DNA of 64,000 bases from an uncultured Bacteroidia bacterium. GTDB lineage: Bacteria > Bacteroidota > Bacteroidia > Bacteroidales > UBA932. Location: contig CACXNA010000001.1 in NCBI GenBank assembly GCA_902768985.1, positions 186,001 through 250,000 of the forward strand, given 5' to 3'. Below, piece after piece: positions 50,161-58,682 of this stretch (positions are counted from its first letter, which is position 1; every line of letters starts with the position of its first letter). A program made the position numbers and the translations under genes. The notes beneath the pieces were generated by a model. That model did not search any database. It saw only the letters and a program-made list of their open reading frames with translations, and was not told the DNA's origin.

Positions 50161-51201
50161 CTATTGCAGCTGGCGCAGGAGCACCTCGATGCCGGGCAGC
50201 TGCTCCGGCAGGGATGAGAGGTCGGTGTTGGAGAAGTGGTAGGGGATCAGGACGCGGGGTTTGAGGACCTTCGCGGCCTTGACGCACTGCTCGACGGTCA
50301 TCGTATACGGCTGGTTCACAGGCAGGAAGGCGACGTCGACATCCTCGATCTCGGCGAGCTCCGGGATGTCCTCCGTGTCGCCGGCGACGTAGATGCGCAG
50401 GTCTGCGATGTCGAAGACATAGCCGTTGTCGCGGCCCTGCGGGTGGAAGTTCGTGTGGCCCACGGAGTTGTTGTAGGCCGGGACGGCGGTGAACTGGATG
50501 CCGCAGGCGAGTTCGCCCTCGGCGCCGTTGCGCTGCGCGATGCCGAATCCCAGCTGCTGTACGCTGTTGGGATTCGCGATGAGCGTGGTCTTACCCTCCT
50601 CGTAGAGGGCGGCGACGGCCTCCTTGTCGAGGTGGTCGCCGTGCTCGTGGGTGATGAAGATGGCGTCCGCCTTGGGGAATTCCTTCGCGTAGTCCGTGGG
50701 CTTGCCCAGGCCGCTCACCGGGTCGATATGGATCGTGGAGCCCTGGTAGGAGAGGGCGAGGGTGCCGTGCTTGAGCAGGGTGATGGCCACGGGGCTGAAG
50801 TCTTCCGTGAAGAATACCTCCACCTCATAGGTCTGGGTGGGCTTGCCGGCCTCTTTCCAGGCCTCGATGCCGCCCTTGAGGTTATAGACCTTGTAGCCGG
50901 CGTCGGCGAGCTTCGCCGCGGCCTCGGCGCTCCGCTTGCCGGTCCGGCAGTAGACGGCGAGGGGGACCTCCTTCGGGTACTTCGCCTGGATGGCTTCCAG
51001 GAAACCTTCGGCCTTCCAGTCGCAGTTGGCGGCGTCGCGCAGGTGTCCGGCGGCATATTCTTCGGGGGTGCGGACGTCCACGATGGCGGGGGTGCCGTCG
51101 TAGGCGGTCTGCTCGAAATCATTGACGGTCAGGTCCGTGTAGTTGCCGGCGCAGGCGGTGATGCCGACCAGGGAAAGCAGGGAGAAGAAAACGGTTTTCA
51201 T
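50161..51201 (-). CDS. Rhodanese-metallo-beta-lactamase fold fusion lipoprotein
   Basis: The 346-residue lipoprotein (MKTVFFSLLSLVGITAC; lipidated Cys17) has an N-terminal rhodanese domain (about 22-115: VDVRTPEEYAAGHLRDAAN, active-site loop YCRTGKRSAEAA with its Cys). A UlaG-like metallo-beta-lactamase domain follows (about 125-346: FITHEHGDHLDKEAV, VAGDTEDIPE, IPYHFSNTD). The HxHxDH zinc site is intact. Rhodaneses carry persulfide sulfur, so a periplasmic or surface sulfur-related hydrolase is possible. Order and export differ from the usual cytosolic persulfide dioxygenase fusions. The start at 51201 is chosen over longer frames that cross the tRNA-Ser. Confidence 0.87.
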   Translation of the reverse strand: MKTVFFSLLSLVGITACAGNYTDLTVNDFEQTAYDGTPAIVDVRTPEEYAAGHLRDAANCDWKAEGFLEAIQAKYPKEVPLAVYCRTGKRSAEAAAKLADAGYKVYNLKGGIEAWKEAGKPTQTYEVEVFFTEDFSPVAITLLKHGTLALSYQGSTIHIDPVSGLGKPTDYAKEFPKADAIFITHEHGDHLDKEAVAALYEEGKTTLIANPNSVQQLGFGIAQRNGAEGELACGIQFTAVPAYNNSVGHTNFHPQGRDNGYVFDIADLRIYVAGDTEDIPELAEIEDVDVAFLPVNQPYTMTVEQCVKAAKVLKPRVLIPYHFSNTDLSSLPEQLPGIEVLLRQLQ

Positions 51202-51251
51202 ATTGGTATTCTTTTTATCGTCGACAAATATAATAATTAAAAAAAACTTCC

Positions 51252-51259
51252 TATATTTG
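51252..51259 (+). promoter_or_regulatory. -7 box for tRNA-Ser
   Basis: TATATTTG ends 11 bases before the tRNA 5' end. Confidence 0.65.
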
Positions 51260-51270
51260 CAATCCCGTTT

Positions 51271-51358
51271 GGAGAGATGCTCGAGTGGCTGAAGAGGCAC
51301 GTCTGGAAAGCGTGTGACCGTCCAAAGCGGTTCCAGGGTTCGAATCCCTGTCTCTCCG
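51271..51358 (+). tRNA. tRNA-Ser (anticodon GGA)
   Basis: The acceptor arms GGAGAGA/TCTCTCC pair. The anticodon loop CTGGAAA gives GGA, and there is a long variable arm as expected for a class II tRNA. The T loop is GTTCGAATC-like. The discriminator is G. CCA is not encoded. Confidence 0.94.
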
Positions 51359-51363
51359 CGCTG

Positions 51364-51392
51364 AAACCGCACCGTTCTGGTGCGGTTTTTTT
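51364..51392 (+). terminator. Terminator after tRNA-Ser
   Basis: A perfect 10-bp stem (51364-51373 with 51379-51388) with loop GTTCT is followed by a T-run. The T-run touches the stop codon of the convergent barrel gene at 51391. Confidence 0.9.
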
Positions 51393-52401
51393 ATCGTTTG
51401 ATGATGTCCAGGCGCCAGGTGATGCCGATGTCGAAGTTGTCGATGCCGATGGAGCTGCTCCTGAAGTAGACCGCGTGCAGGCGGAGCTTGTCGCGGTCGG
51501 GCAGGGGGAAGAACTCCACGCCGCAGCCGGCGTAGATGTTGCGCGTGCCGGGCGCGACGGCCAGGTCGAGCGCCCGGCCCTGCGCGTCCACATTCTCCCA
51601 GGGATTCTCCTCATAGCCGCCCTTGGCGCAGATGTTCCATTTCCCGACGGTCCAGATGATCTTCGAGATCACGGTGAAGTCCGAGAAGAAGTAGCGCTGG
51701 CCCGCGCCGGCGCGGTTCATCCACTCCAGGTCGATGGCCACGGGGCCGAAGATGAAGCGGTTGCCGAGGGCGATATAGTTGATGAAACGATTGTACTCGT
51801 CCTGCACGAAGTTGACGCTCCAGATGGTGTTCCACCAGGGGGTCATGTGGCCGAACCACGCCAGGTTGTAGGCGTAGAGGTTCTGGAAGCCCAGCGACAG
51901 CGGGGAGTTGCAGAACTGGAAGGCGAGCACCTGGTCGGGGAGGAATTCGTATTCGGCGTTCACGCCGAAGGAGAAGCCCTGGTAGAGGTTGTTGCAGAAG
52001 TTGCTGTAGTAGTAGACGTCGATCGGGACGGCGTCGAATTCGTAGCCGCCGATGAAGAGGGCGTTCTTGCCCGCGGTCAGCGCCAGCTTGGGCGTGGCCT
52101 GCCAGCGGAGATACAGGAAGTCCGTGGCGTTGAAGATGTTTTTGGCGTCGAAGACGGCCTTGTTGAGCCGCTGGCGGATGCGGAAGTCGAGCTTCTCCGT
52201 GAGCTGGCCGCGGACGTTCAGGTTGAAGTGGTCGCCGGTGAACTGGCTGCCATATTTCCCGTTGTTCCATTCCTGGTGGAAGGAAGCGCGGGTGTCGAAA
52301 TACAGCTGCGTGATCTTCGGCTGTGCGGCCGCTCCGCTGCAGAGCAGCAGGGCCGCGGCTGTGGCTATGGTAGTGGCGAGACGTTTCGTCATGGGCTTCA
52401 T
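51391..52401 (-). CDS. Outer-membrane porin-like beta-barrel protein
   Basis: The 336-residue protein has a signal peptide ([26 protein letters not shown]) and a beta-barrel body. Strands include [36 protein letters not shown]-like [10 protein letters not shown], and [11 protein letters not shown]. It resembles phosphate-selective porin OprO/P-like proteins, but the substrate is not evident. The last strand region [14 protein letters not shown] precedes the end. MTKR at 52392 is an alternative start. It is divergent from the fucosidase gene, and the two may share a control region. Confidence 0.75.
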   Translation of the reverse strand: MKPMTKRLATTIATAAALLLCSGAAAQPKITQLYFDTRASFHQEWNNGKYGSQFTGDHFNLNVRGQLTEKLDFRIRQRLNKAVFDAKNIFNATDFLYLRWQATPKLALTAGKNALFIGGYEFDAVPIDVYYYSNFCNNLYQGFSFGVNAEYEFLPDQVLAFQFCNSPLSLGFQNLYAYNLAWFGHMTPWWNTIWSVNFVQDEYNRFINYIALGNRFIFGPVAIDLEWMNRAGAGQRYFFSDFTVISKIIWTVGKWNICAKGGYEENPWENVDAQGRALDLAVAPGTRNIYAGCGVEFFPLPDRDKLRLHAVYFRSSSIGIDNFDIGITWRLDIIKR

Positions 52402-52441
52402 CGTGCGGTTAGTTTCAATAGCGAAAATAGCAAGAATTCCG

Positions 52442-52449
52442 TATATTTG
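52442..52449 (+). promoter_or_regulatory. -7 box for the GH95 gene
   Basis: TATATTTG lies 21 bases before ATG 52471. Confidence 0.65.
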
Positions 52450-52470
52450 GAAGAAATCCCTCGTAATTCG

Positions 52471-54798
52471 ATGAAACATCGCGCACTTATTTCTTTTTGT
52501 CTGCTGTCGCTGGCGGCATGCACGGCCGTGCCCGAGCGGGCCCTCGTGCTGCACTACGACCGTCCTGCGACCTGCCTCGAGGAGGCCCTTCCGCTGGGAA
52601 ACGGGCACCTCGGCGCCCTGGTTTACGGCGGCCCGGACGAAGACCGCATCTCGCTCAATGACATCACGTTGTGGACCGGTGAGCCGGACCGCGGCGCCGA
52701 CCACCCGGACCTGCAGGACGGGGTCGGCGCGCAGGCGGCCGCGACCGTCCCCCTGATCCGGGAAGCGCTCGCGCGCGAGGACTACCGGACGGCGGAGCGC
52801 CTGCAGCGGCAGGTGCAGGGCCATTTCAGCGAATCCTACATGCCGTTGGGAACGCTCTGGATCCGCTACACCGACGGCGGGGAGTTGAGCGGCTACCGCC
52901 GCGAACTGGACCTCGCCACGGCCGTGGCTCGGACGTCCTGGACCCGCGGCGGGCAGGCCTTCGAGGCGTCATACTACGTATCTGCGCCGGATTCGGTCAT
53001 TGTTATACATCTGTGTGCGGATGATGGTCTGCACGCACGTCTGCGCCTGGATTCGCCGCTGCCCCACAGCGTGAGCGCCCGTGAAGGCGCGCTGGTCTCG
53101 GATGGCTACGCCGCCTGGCACGCCTACCCGGGCTACTATCGCAGCGGCGAGGGGCAGCTGCTCTATGACCCGCAGCGGGGGATCCATTTCCGGACGGTCC
53201 TTTCCGTCCGGGCTTCCGACGGGCAAGTTCGCGTGGACGGGGAGGAACTGGTACTGGATGGCTGCCGGGAAGCGACGCTGCTGGTTGTCAACGCCACCAG
53301 TTTCAATGGTTTCGACAAGGACCCGGTGCGCGAAGGACGGCCTTACCAGGCGCTCGCGGATGCCGCGGCCGCGCGGGTGCTCGCCGTCGATGACGCCACC
53401 CTGCGTGCGCGCCACGAGGGGGACTACCGGGCGCTTTTCGACCGCGTCCGGCTGGATCTCGGGCGGACGGACGCCGCCCTGCTGGCGCTGCCGACCGACG
53501 AGCAGCTGCGCCGCTATGCCGCAGGCGCCGCCAATCCCGAACTGGAGGCGCTCTATTTCCAATATGGGCGTTATCTGCTGATCGCGTCCTCCCGGACGCC
53601 GGGCGTCCCCGCGAACCTGCAGGGACTCTGGAACGAGAGCGTGGATCCGCCGTGGAGCTGCAACTACACGGCCAACATTAATGTCGAGGAGAATTACTGG
53701 CCCGCTGAGGTCACGAACCTGGGTGAGTGCCATGAGGTGCTGCTGGACTTCGTGCAGGAACTGGCGAAGAACGGCCGCGCGGCTGCCGCGCACTATTACG
53801 GCGTGCAGCGCGGCTGGAACGCCGGGCACAATACGGACATCTGGGCGATGGCCTGCCCGGTGGGTCTGGGGACCGGTCAGTCCAGCTGGGCCAACTGGAC
53901 CATGGGCGGGGCCTGGCTGTCCACGCACCTCTGGGAGCATTGGCTGTTCAGTCGCGACCGGGCACGCCTGGAGCGTGATTATCCGGTGCTGAAAGGGGCG
54001 GCGGAGTTCTGCCTCGACTGGCTCGTGGAGCGGGACGGGGAACTGATCACTTCGCCCGGCACCTCGCCGGAGAATTACTTTATTTCCGACGCCGGCCTTC
54101 GCGGCGCGACGCTGTATGGCGGCACGGCTGACCTCGCTATCATCCGGGAATGCCTGACGGACGCGGTGTCCTCCGCACGCGAACTGGGTGTGGATGAGGC
54201 TTTCGTGCAGGAGGCTTCGGCGGCCCTGGAGCGCCTGCACCCGTATCAGGTCGGCGCCGCCGGGAACCTGCAGGAATGGTATCATGACTGGGCGGACCTG
54301 GAGCCGACGCATCGCCACCAGACGCACCTTTTCGGGGTCTATCCCGGGCATCAGATTAGCGACGGCCCTTTGGCGAAAGCCTCGCTCAAAACTCTGGAGA
54401 TCAAAGGTTTCGAGACGACCGGCTGGAGCTGCGGCTGGCGGATTAACCTGTATGCCCGCCTGGGCGATGCGGAGAATGCTTATCGGATGTTTCGCCGTAT
54501 CCTCTGTTACGTCAGCCCGTCTTCCGACAGCGATGAGCCGAACTATCAAGGCGGGGGAGGCACCTACCCCAATCTGCTGGACGCCCATCCGCCTTTCCAG
54601 ATCGACGGCAATTTCGGCGCATGCGCCGGCATCGCCGAAATGCTGCTGCAATCGGCGCCCGACGGCTCCGTGACGCCGCTTCCGGCCCTGCCCGCCGCCT
54701 GGCCCTCCGGCCGCGTCTCGGGCCTGCGCACCCGCGGCGGCCAGACCGTCGACCTCGTCTGGCGTCGCGGCCGCCTCCGCCGCCTCCGCCTCCGCTAA
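52471..54798 (+). CDS. GH95 family alpha-L-fucosidase lipoprotein
   Basis: The 775-residue enzyme has a lipoprotein signal ([17 protein letters not shown]; lipidated Cys17) and the complete GH95 architecture: an N-terminal beta domain with [15 protein letters not shown], a helical barrel and a C-terminal domain. By comparison with the Bifidobacterium 1,2-alpha-fucosidase, the catalytic set is visible: the Asn pair in [13 protein letters not shown] (Asn402, Asn404), the general acid in GTSPENYF (Glu534) and Asp712 in [12 protein letters not shown]. It should release alpha-1,2-linked fucose (or galactose) from host or plant glycans. No susC/susD genes adjoin it. The C-terminus is an arginine/leucine tail encoded by a CCGCCTCCG-like run. 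Confidence 0.93.
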   Translation: MKHRALISFCLLSLAACTAVPERALVLHYDRPATCLEEALPLGNGHLGALVYGGPDEDRISLNDITLWTGEPDRGADHPDLQDGVGAQAAATVPLIREALAREDYRTAERLQRQVQGHFSESYMPLGTLWIRYTDGGELSGYRRELDLATAVARTSWTRGGQAFEASYYVSAPDSVIVIHLCADDGLHARLRLDSPLPHSVSAREGALVSDGYAAWHAYPGYYRSGEGQLLYDPQRGIHFRTVLSVRASDGQVRVDGEELVLDGCREATLLVVNATSFNGFDKDPVREGRPYQALADAAAARVLAVDDATLRARHEGDYRALFDRVRLDLGRTDAALLALPTDEQLRRYAAGAANPELEALYFQYGRYLLIASSRTPGVPANLQGLWNESVDPPWSCNYTANINVEENYWPAEVTNLGECHEVLLDFVQELAKNGRAAAAHYYGVQRGWNAGHNTDIWAMACPVGLGTGQSSWANWTMGGAWLSTHLWEHWLFSRDRARLERDYPVLKGAAEFCLDWLVERDGELITSPGTSPENYFISDAGLRGATLYGGTADLAIIRECLTDAVSSARELGVDEAFVQEASAALERLHPYQVGAAGNLQEWYHDWADLEPTHRHQTHLFGVYPGHQISDGPLAKASLKTLEIKGFETTGWSCGWRINLYARLGDAENAYRMFRRILCYVSPSSDSDEPNYQGGGGTYPNLLDAHPPFQIDGNFGACAGIAEMLLQSAPDGSVTPLPALPAAWPSGRVSGLRTRGGQTVDLVWRRGRLRRLRLR

Positions 54799-54835
54799 GT
54801 TCCTCCGCGTCCTCCGCCTCCACCAAAAATGGTGT

Positions 54836-54893
54836 AACTGTGGGTGTTTTCCCCCACAGTTGGATGGGTATAGTGCCTAACTGTGGGGAAAAG
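54836..54893. repeat. Three-copy AACTGTGGG hairpin repeat
   Basis: AACTGTGGG (54836-54844), its reverse complement CCCACAGTT (54853-54861) and a third direct copy (54879-54887) permit two alternative hairpins, the second with arms TTTTCCCCCACAGTT/AACTGTGGGGAAAA. Confidence 0.7.
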
Positions 54894-54907
54894 GGGTTGT
54901 CGGGAAC

Positions 54908-54943
54908 AAAAAGGGCCTGCGGCACTGGCCGCAAGCCCTTTTT
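54908..54943. terminator. Terminator for tmRNA, possibly also for the GH95 gene
   Basis: A long stem (AAAAAGGGC plus TGCGG against CCGCA plus GCCCTTTTT, one C-A mismatch) closes a six-base loop and has T-runs on both strands. It lies directly at the tmRNA 3' end. Confidence 0.88.
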
Positions 54944-54944
54944 G

Positions 54945-55337
54945 TGGAGATGGGCGGAGTCGAACCGCCGTCCAAACAAAGTCCCAGGTAGCTTTCTACA
55001 CGCTTATCCTTTCTTTGATTGTCGGCCCGGAGCTGCCGGAAGGCAGGCCACTACGGGCTTATCCTCTGAATCTTAGTGGTCCTTAGAGGCGTCTGAGCCA
55101 CGCATCCGGTTTTGATGATACCCCTGGATCCAGACTGAACCGGCCTAAAGCTGGAGGGATATACGTCGTTCCGCAGCCTAGGCGGAAGCGATTGATGCTC
55201 AATCTCTTGGAGATTAGCAAGCGTATGAATAATTGTAGTTGCCAGTTATGGCTCGAAGACTGGGATTAACGGGTCAGCCCCCTACACCCGACGTGCTTAC
55301 CATCCAAAATCAGTGCTGTCGAAACCAGAACATCCCC
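54945..55337 (-). ncRNA. ssrA: tmRNA (ssrA), one-piece form, with unusual tag
   Basis: The 393-base RNA rescues stalled ribosomes. Its 5' end GGGGATG (55331-55337) pairs with CATCTCC near the 3' end (54946-54952, one G-U pair). After the 5' arm comes TTCTGGTTTCGACAGCA, and before the 3' arm the T-arm GGCGGTTCGACTCCGCC; both are tmRNA signatures. The only frame with an early stop reads GGC AAC TAC AAT TAT TCA TAC GCT TGC TAA (55214-55243), a tag GNYNYSYAC. The common Bacteroidota tags, as I recall them, end in LAA. CCA is not encoded. It follows tRNA-Val by 14 bases on the same strand, so one transcript is likely. Confidence 0.92.
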
Positions 55338-55351
55338 GAATGTGTAAGTAG

Positions 55352-55426
55352 TGGGAGATACTGGGTTCGAACCAGTGACCCCTTGCTTGTAAGGCAAGTG
55401 CTCTGAACCAACTGAGCTAATCTCCC
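55352..55426 (-). tRNA. tRNA-Val (anticodon TAC)
   Basis: On the minus strand the acceptor arms GGGAGAT/ATCTCCC pair, the D stem is GCTC/GAGC and the anticodon loop CTTACAA gives TAC. The T arm is CTGGTTCGAACCCAG. CCA is not encoded. Confidence 0.94.
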
Positions 55427-55452
55427 AAAAGCGCTGGTCCTTAAAAGGACTG

Positions 55453-55460
55453 CAAAGATA
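55453..55460 (-). promoter_or_regulatory. -7 box for the tRNA-Val/tmRNA transcript
   Basis: On the minus strand TATCTTTG fits TAnnTTTG, 26 bases before the tRNA-Val 5' end. Confidence 0.6.
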
Positions 55461-55490
55461 GAACAAAATTGGCATTCAACCAATAGGCTG

Positions 55491-56423
55491 TTACTCCAAA
55501 GCCCGGACGGGGAAGGTGAAGTAGGTGTCGGGGAAGGGCTCGTCGGCGAGGGTGAAGTGCCACCACTCGCTCTCGAGCGGTTTGAAGCCGTGGCGGAGCA
55601 TGGCTTCGCGCAGGATCTGGCGGTTGGCGAACTGCTCCGGCGTGATGCTGCGGTTCGCGGGACTCTTGTGGTTGTCGCCGTTGTAGACAGACGTGAGGGG
55701 ATCGCCGCAGAAGTCGGGATGGCTCTCGATGCCGAACCAGTCGAAGGTGCCGCCCATGTCGACCTCCTTCTCCGTGGTCATGTCGAAGAGCGTCAGATCC
55801 ACGGTGGAGCCGCGCGTGTGGCCGGATTTCTCCATGATGTACTCCTGCTCGAAGAGCACCGACTTGTCCACGTCGGGATAGAAGTAGCGCCGCATCAGCG
55901 TGTCGGGAATATCGGCCGCCCAGCGGACGAAATGGTCCACCGCGCACTGCGGCCGGTAGGCGTCGTAGATCTTCAGGCGGTAGCCCTGCGCGATCATGTC
56001 GTCGCTGACGGCGCGAAGCGCCTCCGCGGCCTCGCGGGTCAGCAGGGCGGTGGGCTGCATGTAGCCGTCGATGGGCGTACCCACGAAATTGTAGGACGTG
56101 CGGTAGCGGATCTCCAGAATGGCGTCGGGAACCGCCTCCGCGATCTCGACGAAGTCGTCGAAATTCTCCTCCGGCGCCTCCTTCGCCTTGCCGAAAAGGC
56201 CGAAGCCCTTGCGGATCATCTTGGAATGCCGGCGCGCATCGCCCTTGACCTTGGCGAGCGAGGCGGCGGAGATGCCGTCGATGCCTTTGATTTTGTTTTC
56301 AAGCTTGGCGATGCCGATGTAAGCCGGGCGCAGCCGGTGCTCGCTGGCGGCCCAGAAAAGCACCAGGACCACTACTGCGAGCAGGATCCAGAGGATACGA
56401 TGGGGGGATTTTTTATTTTTCAT
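55491..56423 (-). CDS. VanX/DdpX-type D-alanyl-D-alanine dipeptidase, membrane-anchored
   Basis: The 310-residue zinc peptidase has one N-terminal membrane helix (residues 8-26), so the catalytic domain is periplasmic. The M15D motifs are all present: YDAYRP (Arg157), SGHTRGSTVD (His202, Asp209 as metal ligands) and ESEWWHF (Glu286 as base, His289 as ligand). The family splits D-Ala-D-Ala. In an unlinked genomic setting it more likely serves peptidoglycan recycling or dipeptide use than vancomycin resistance; no vanH/vanA-like genes are near. The linker between helix and domain (about 30-90) is charged and helical. Confidence 0.9.
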   Translation of the reverse strand: MKNKKSPHRILWILLAVVVLVLFWAASEHRLRPAYIGIAKLENKIKGIDGISAASLAKVKGDARRHSKMIRKGFGLFGKAKEAPEENFDDFVEIAEAVPDAILEIRYRTSYNFVGTPIDGYMQPTALLTREAAEALRAVSDDMIAQGYRLKIYDAYRPQCAVDHFVRWAADIPDTLMRRYFYPDVDKSVLFEQEYIMEKSGHTRGSTVDLTLFDMTTEKEVDMGGTFDWFGIESHPDFCGDPLTSVYNGDNHKSPANRSITPEQFANRQILREAMLRHGFKPLESEWWHFTLADEPFPDTYFTFPVRALE

Positions 56424-56511
56424 GGGGTAAAGGTAAAAATTTTCTTATAATGTATGGTACTGTGAATGGGGATAAGGTGTTGATTTATTTGCTAACTTCG
56501 CGTCCGGAAAT

Positions 56512-56538
56512 GAGATTCCGGGTCAAGCCCGGAATGAC
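56512..56538 (-). repeat. Short interspersed palindrome, CCGGG type
   Basis: On the minus strand GTCAT then TTCCGGG, loop, CCCGGAA then TCTC. Perfect 8-bp arms (56515-56522 with 56528-56535) enclose five bases. The GTCAT...ATCT frame matches that of the repeats at 30464 and 59115. Confidence 0.75.
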
Positions 56539-56546
56539 TAAATGAA

Positions 56547-57734
56547 ATGAATATCGAATTGGAAAATAAGCAGCTGCCGGTGCTGCTGATTACCGGCTAT
56601 CTGGGGAGCGGCAAGACGACGCTCCTGAACAGGATCCTGACGAACCGCCGCGGCATCAAGTTCGCGGTGATTGTCAACGACTTGGGTGAGGTGAACATCG
56701 ACGCGGACCTGATCGAGAAGGGCGGCGTCGTGGGGCAGACGGACGACAGTCTGGTGGCCCTGCAGAACGGCTGCATCTGTTGCACGCTGAAGATGGACCT
56801 CATCGCCCAGCTGGAGGAGATCGCCAGGATGAACAAGTTCGACTACATCGCCATCGAGGCGAGCGGCATCTGCGAGCCCGCCCCGATCGCGCAGACGATC
56901 AACTCCTACCCGCAGCTCTCGCGGCCGTCCTACCCGGGCGTGGCCATCCCGACGATGGACTGCATCGTCACGGTCGTGGACGCCCTGCGGATGAAGGACG
57001 AGTTCAACTGCGGCGAGGCACTGAAGCGCGAAAATATCGACGAGGAGGACATCGAGAACCTCGTGATCGAGCAGATCGAGTTCTGCAACATCGTGCTGCT
57101 GAACAAGGCCTCCGAGGTCACGCCCGAGGAGCTCGGGCGCGTGAAGAGCATCGTGCGCGCCCTGCAGCCGAAGGCCGAGATCCTGACCTGCGACTACGGC
57201 GACATCGAGCTGGACAAGCTCCTGCACACGGGCATGTTCGACTTCGATCAGGTGGCGACCAGCGCCGCCTGGATCGCTGAGATCGAAGGTGACGACGACC
57301 ATGATGACCACGAGCACCACCATCATCATGATCACGATCATGAGGAGGGCGAGGCCGAGGAGTACGGCGTGGGGACCTACGTGTACTACTCACGCCCTGC
57401 GCTGGATATCAACAAGTTCGACTACTTTGTGGCGAAGAAATGGCCCAAGAACATTATCCGCTGCAAGGGCCTGTGCTACTTCAGCGCCGACACCGACAAG
57501 TGCTACCTCTTCGAGACGGCCGGCCAGCAGAAGACGCTCAAGGACGCGGGTTACTGGTTCGCCACGATGCCGCGCGACGAGCTGCAGGAGATGATGCGGC
57601 GCGACGCTAAGCTGCGCCGCGACTGGGACCCGGAGTACGGCGACCGCATGAACAAGATCGTGTTCATCGGTCAGCACCTGGACAAAGAGGCTATCCAGTC
57701 GCTGATGGATTCCTGCCTACAGGAGGAAAAATAG
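56547..57734 (+). CDS. CobW/COG0523 GTP-binding metallochaperone
   Basis: The 395-residue G3E GTPase has the P-loop GYLGSGKTT, the metal-binding motif NGCICCTL (CxCC), a switch region with YIAIEASGICEP and the C-terminal CobW domain (KGLCYFSADTDKCYLFETAG). A histidine/aspartate-rich loop near residues 248-268 (HDDHEHHHHHDHDHEE) is typical of zinc-delivering members. It likely passes zinc to a client enzyme under GTP control. No zinc-repressed client gene or Zur site is evident nearby. Its last 18 bases overlap the convergent transporter gene. Confidence 0.92.
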   Translation: MNIELENKQLPVLLITGYLGSGKTTLLNRILTNRRGIKFAVIVNDLGEVNIDADLIEKGGVVGQTDDSLVALQNGCICCTLKMDLIAQLEEIARMNKFDYIAIEASGICEPAPIAQTINSYPQLSRPSYPGVAIPTMDCIVTVVDALRMKDEFNCGEALKRENIDEEDIENLVIEQIEFCNIVLLNKASEVTPEELGRVKSIVRALQPKAEILTCDYGDIELDKLLHTGMFDFDQVATSAAWIAEIEGDDDHDDHEHHHHHDHDHEEGEAEEYGVGTYVYYSRPALDINKFDYFVAKKWPKNIIRCKGLCYFSADTDKCYLFETAGQQKTLKDAGYWFATMPRDELQEMMRRDAKLRRDWDPEYGDRMNKIVFIGQHLDKEAIQSLMDSCLQEEK

Positions 57735-58655
57735 CGCTACGCCAATCATTGAAACGGTCACGCCGAGGATTTCCTTCGGCGTGATCTTTTGTTTGTAGAT
57801 CATCGAATAGGGAAGAATGATGAGCACGGGCGTGAGAGCCATCAGCGTGGAGGCGATGCCGGCGCGCGCGTATTGCACGGCCATGAGCGAGAGCGATACG
57901 CCGATGAAGGGCCCGAAGAGGGTCGTGAGGCCCGTGAACTGCATGCCGCGGCGGTCGTGCACGGCGGCGCGCAGCTGCGGCAGCTGGCGCAGCAGGGCCA
58001 TCCAGACGAAGAAGCCGACCGCGCCGGTCAGGGACCTGATCATCGTGGAGGCGAAGGGCATGGCCCAGTCGAAGGCGGCCGGCGCCGTGACGGGCAGGGC
58101 GGCCTCGTAGTGCTGCATGCCGATCTTGCTCAGCACGAGGCCCACGCCCTGGCCCATGCCGGCGCCGATGCCGAGCAGGATGCCCTTGAGGGGCAGCCGG
58201 AGCGTGAGATGATGGCCGTCCTGCGAGCGGCTGAGGATGGAGAGGGCGATACCCGACAGGGTGACGCCCATCGCGAGGATGGACTTCCAGGAGAGCGTCT
58301 CGCCGAGCAGGATCCAGCCTGCGAAGGCGGCGAAGACGGGCGCGAGCGTCATGAAGAGCTGCCCGAAGCGGGCGCCGATGACGACGTAGGAGTTGAAGAG
58401 GCAGAAGTCCCCGAACACGTAGCCGACCAGGGCGGAAAGGCCCATCCAGAGCCAGGTCTTGCCGTCGGCGAAGGCGGGGTATGGGTGTCCGATGACGATC
58501 CAGAGGAGCCCGGCGAGCAGGATGGACGACAGGACCATGCGGAACAGGTTGGTGCTCATGGCACCGATCCGGCGGCTCGCCTCATTGGCGAAGAGCGCGG
58601 TCGCGGTCCACAGGATGGCCACGACGAGCGAGATAATTTCTCCCAGATACTGCAT
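57717..58655 (-). CDS. EamA family (drug/metabolite) transporter
   Basis: The 312-residue protein has ten membrane helices in two repeated EamA halves. The first starts MQYLGEIISLVVAILWTATA. The second includes GPFIGVSLSLMAVQYARAGIASTLMALTP, the family's most conserved block, and ends ITPKEILGVTVSMIGVALFF. The substrate is unknown; the superfamily exports metabolites or amino acids. It overlaps the convergent cobW gene by 18 bases and lies 27 bases downstream of glycerate kinase on the same strand, so it may be in that operon. Confidence 0.9.
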   Translation of the reverse strand: MQYLGEIISLVVAILWTATALFANEASRRIGAMSTNLFRMVLSSILLAGLLWIVIGHPYPAFADGKTWLWMGLSALVGYVFGDFCLFNSYVVIGARFGQLFMTLAPVFAAFAGWILLGETLSWKSILAMGVTLSGIALSILSRSQDGHHLTLRLPLKGILLGIGAGMGQGVGLVLSKIGMQHYEAALPVTAPAAFDWAMPFASTMIRSLTGAVGFFVWMALLRQLPQLRAAVHDRRGMQFTGLTTLFGPFIGVSLSLMAVQYARAGIASTLMALTPVLIILPYSMIYKQKITPKEILGVTVSMIGVALFFLL

Positions 58656-58682
58656 AAAAAGCGAAACTAACGGCGCGCAAAT

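Noticed and set aside
52471-54798. A polysaccharide utilization locus around the GH95 fucosidase
   Set aside because: No SusC, SusD, regulator or second glycoside hydrolase adjoins it. The neighbours are a barrel protein, tRNA-Ser and tmRNA.
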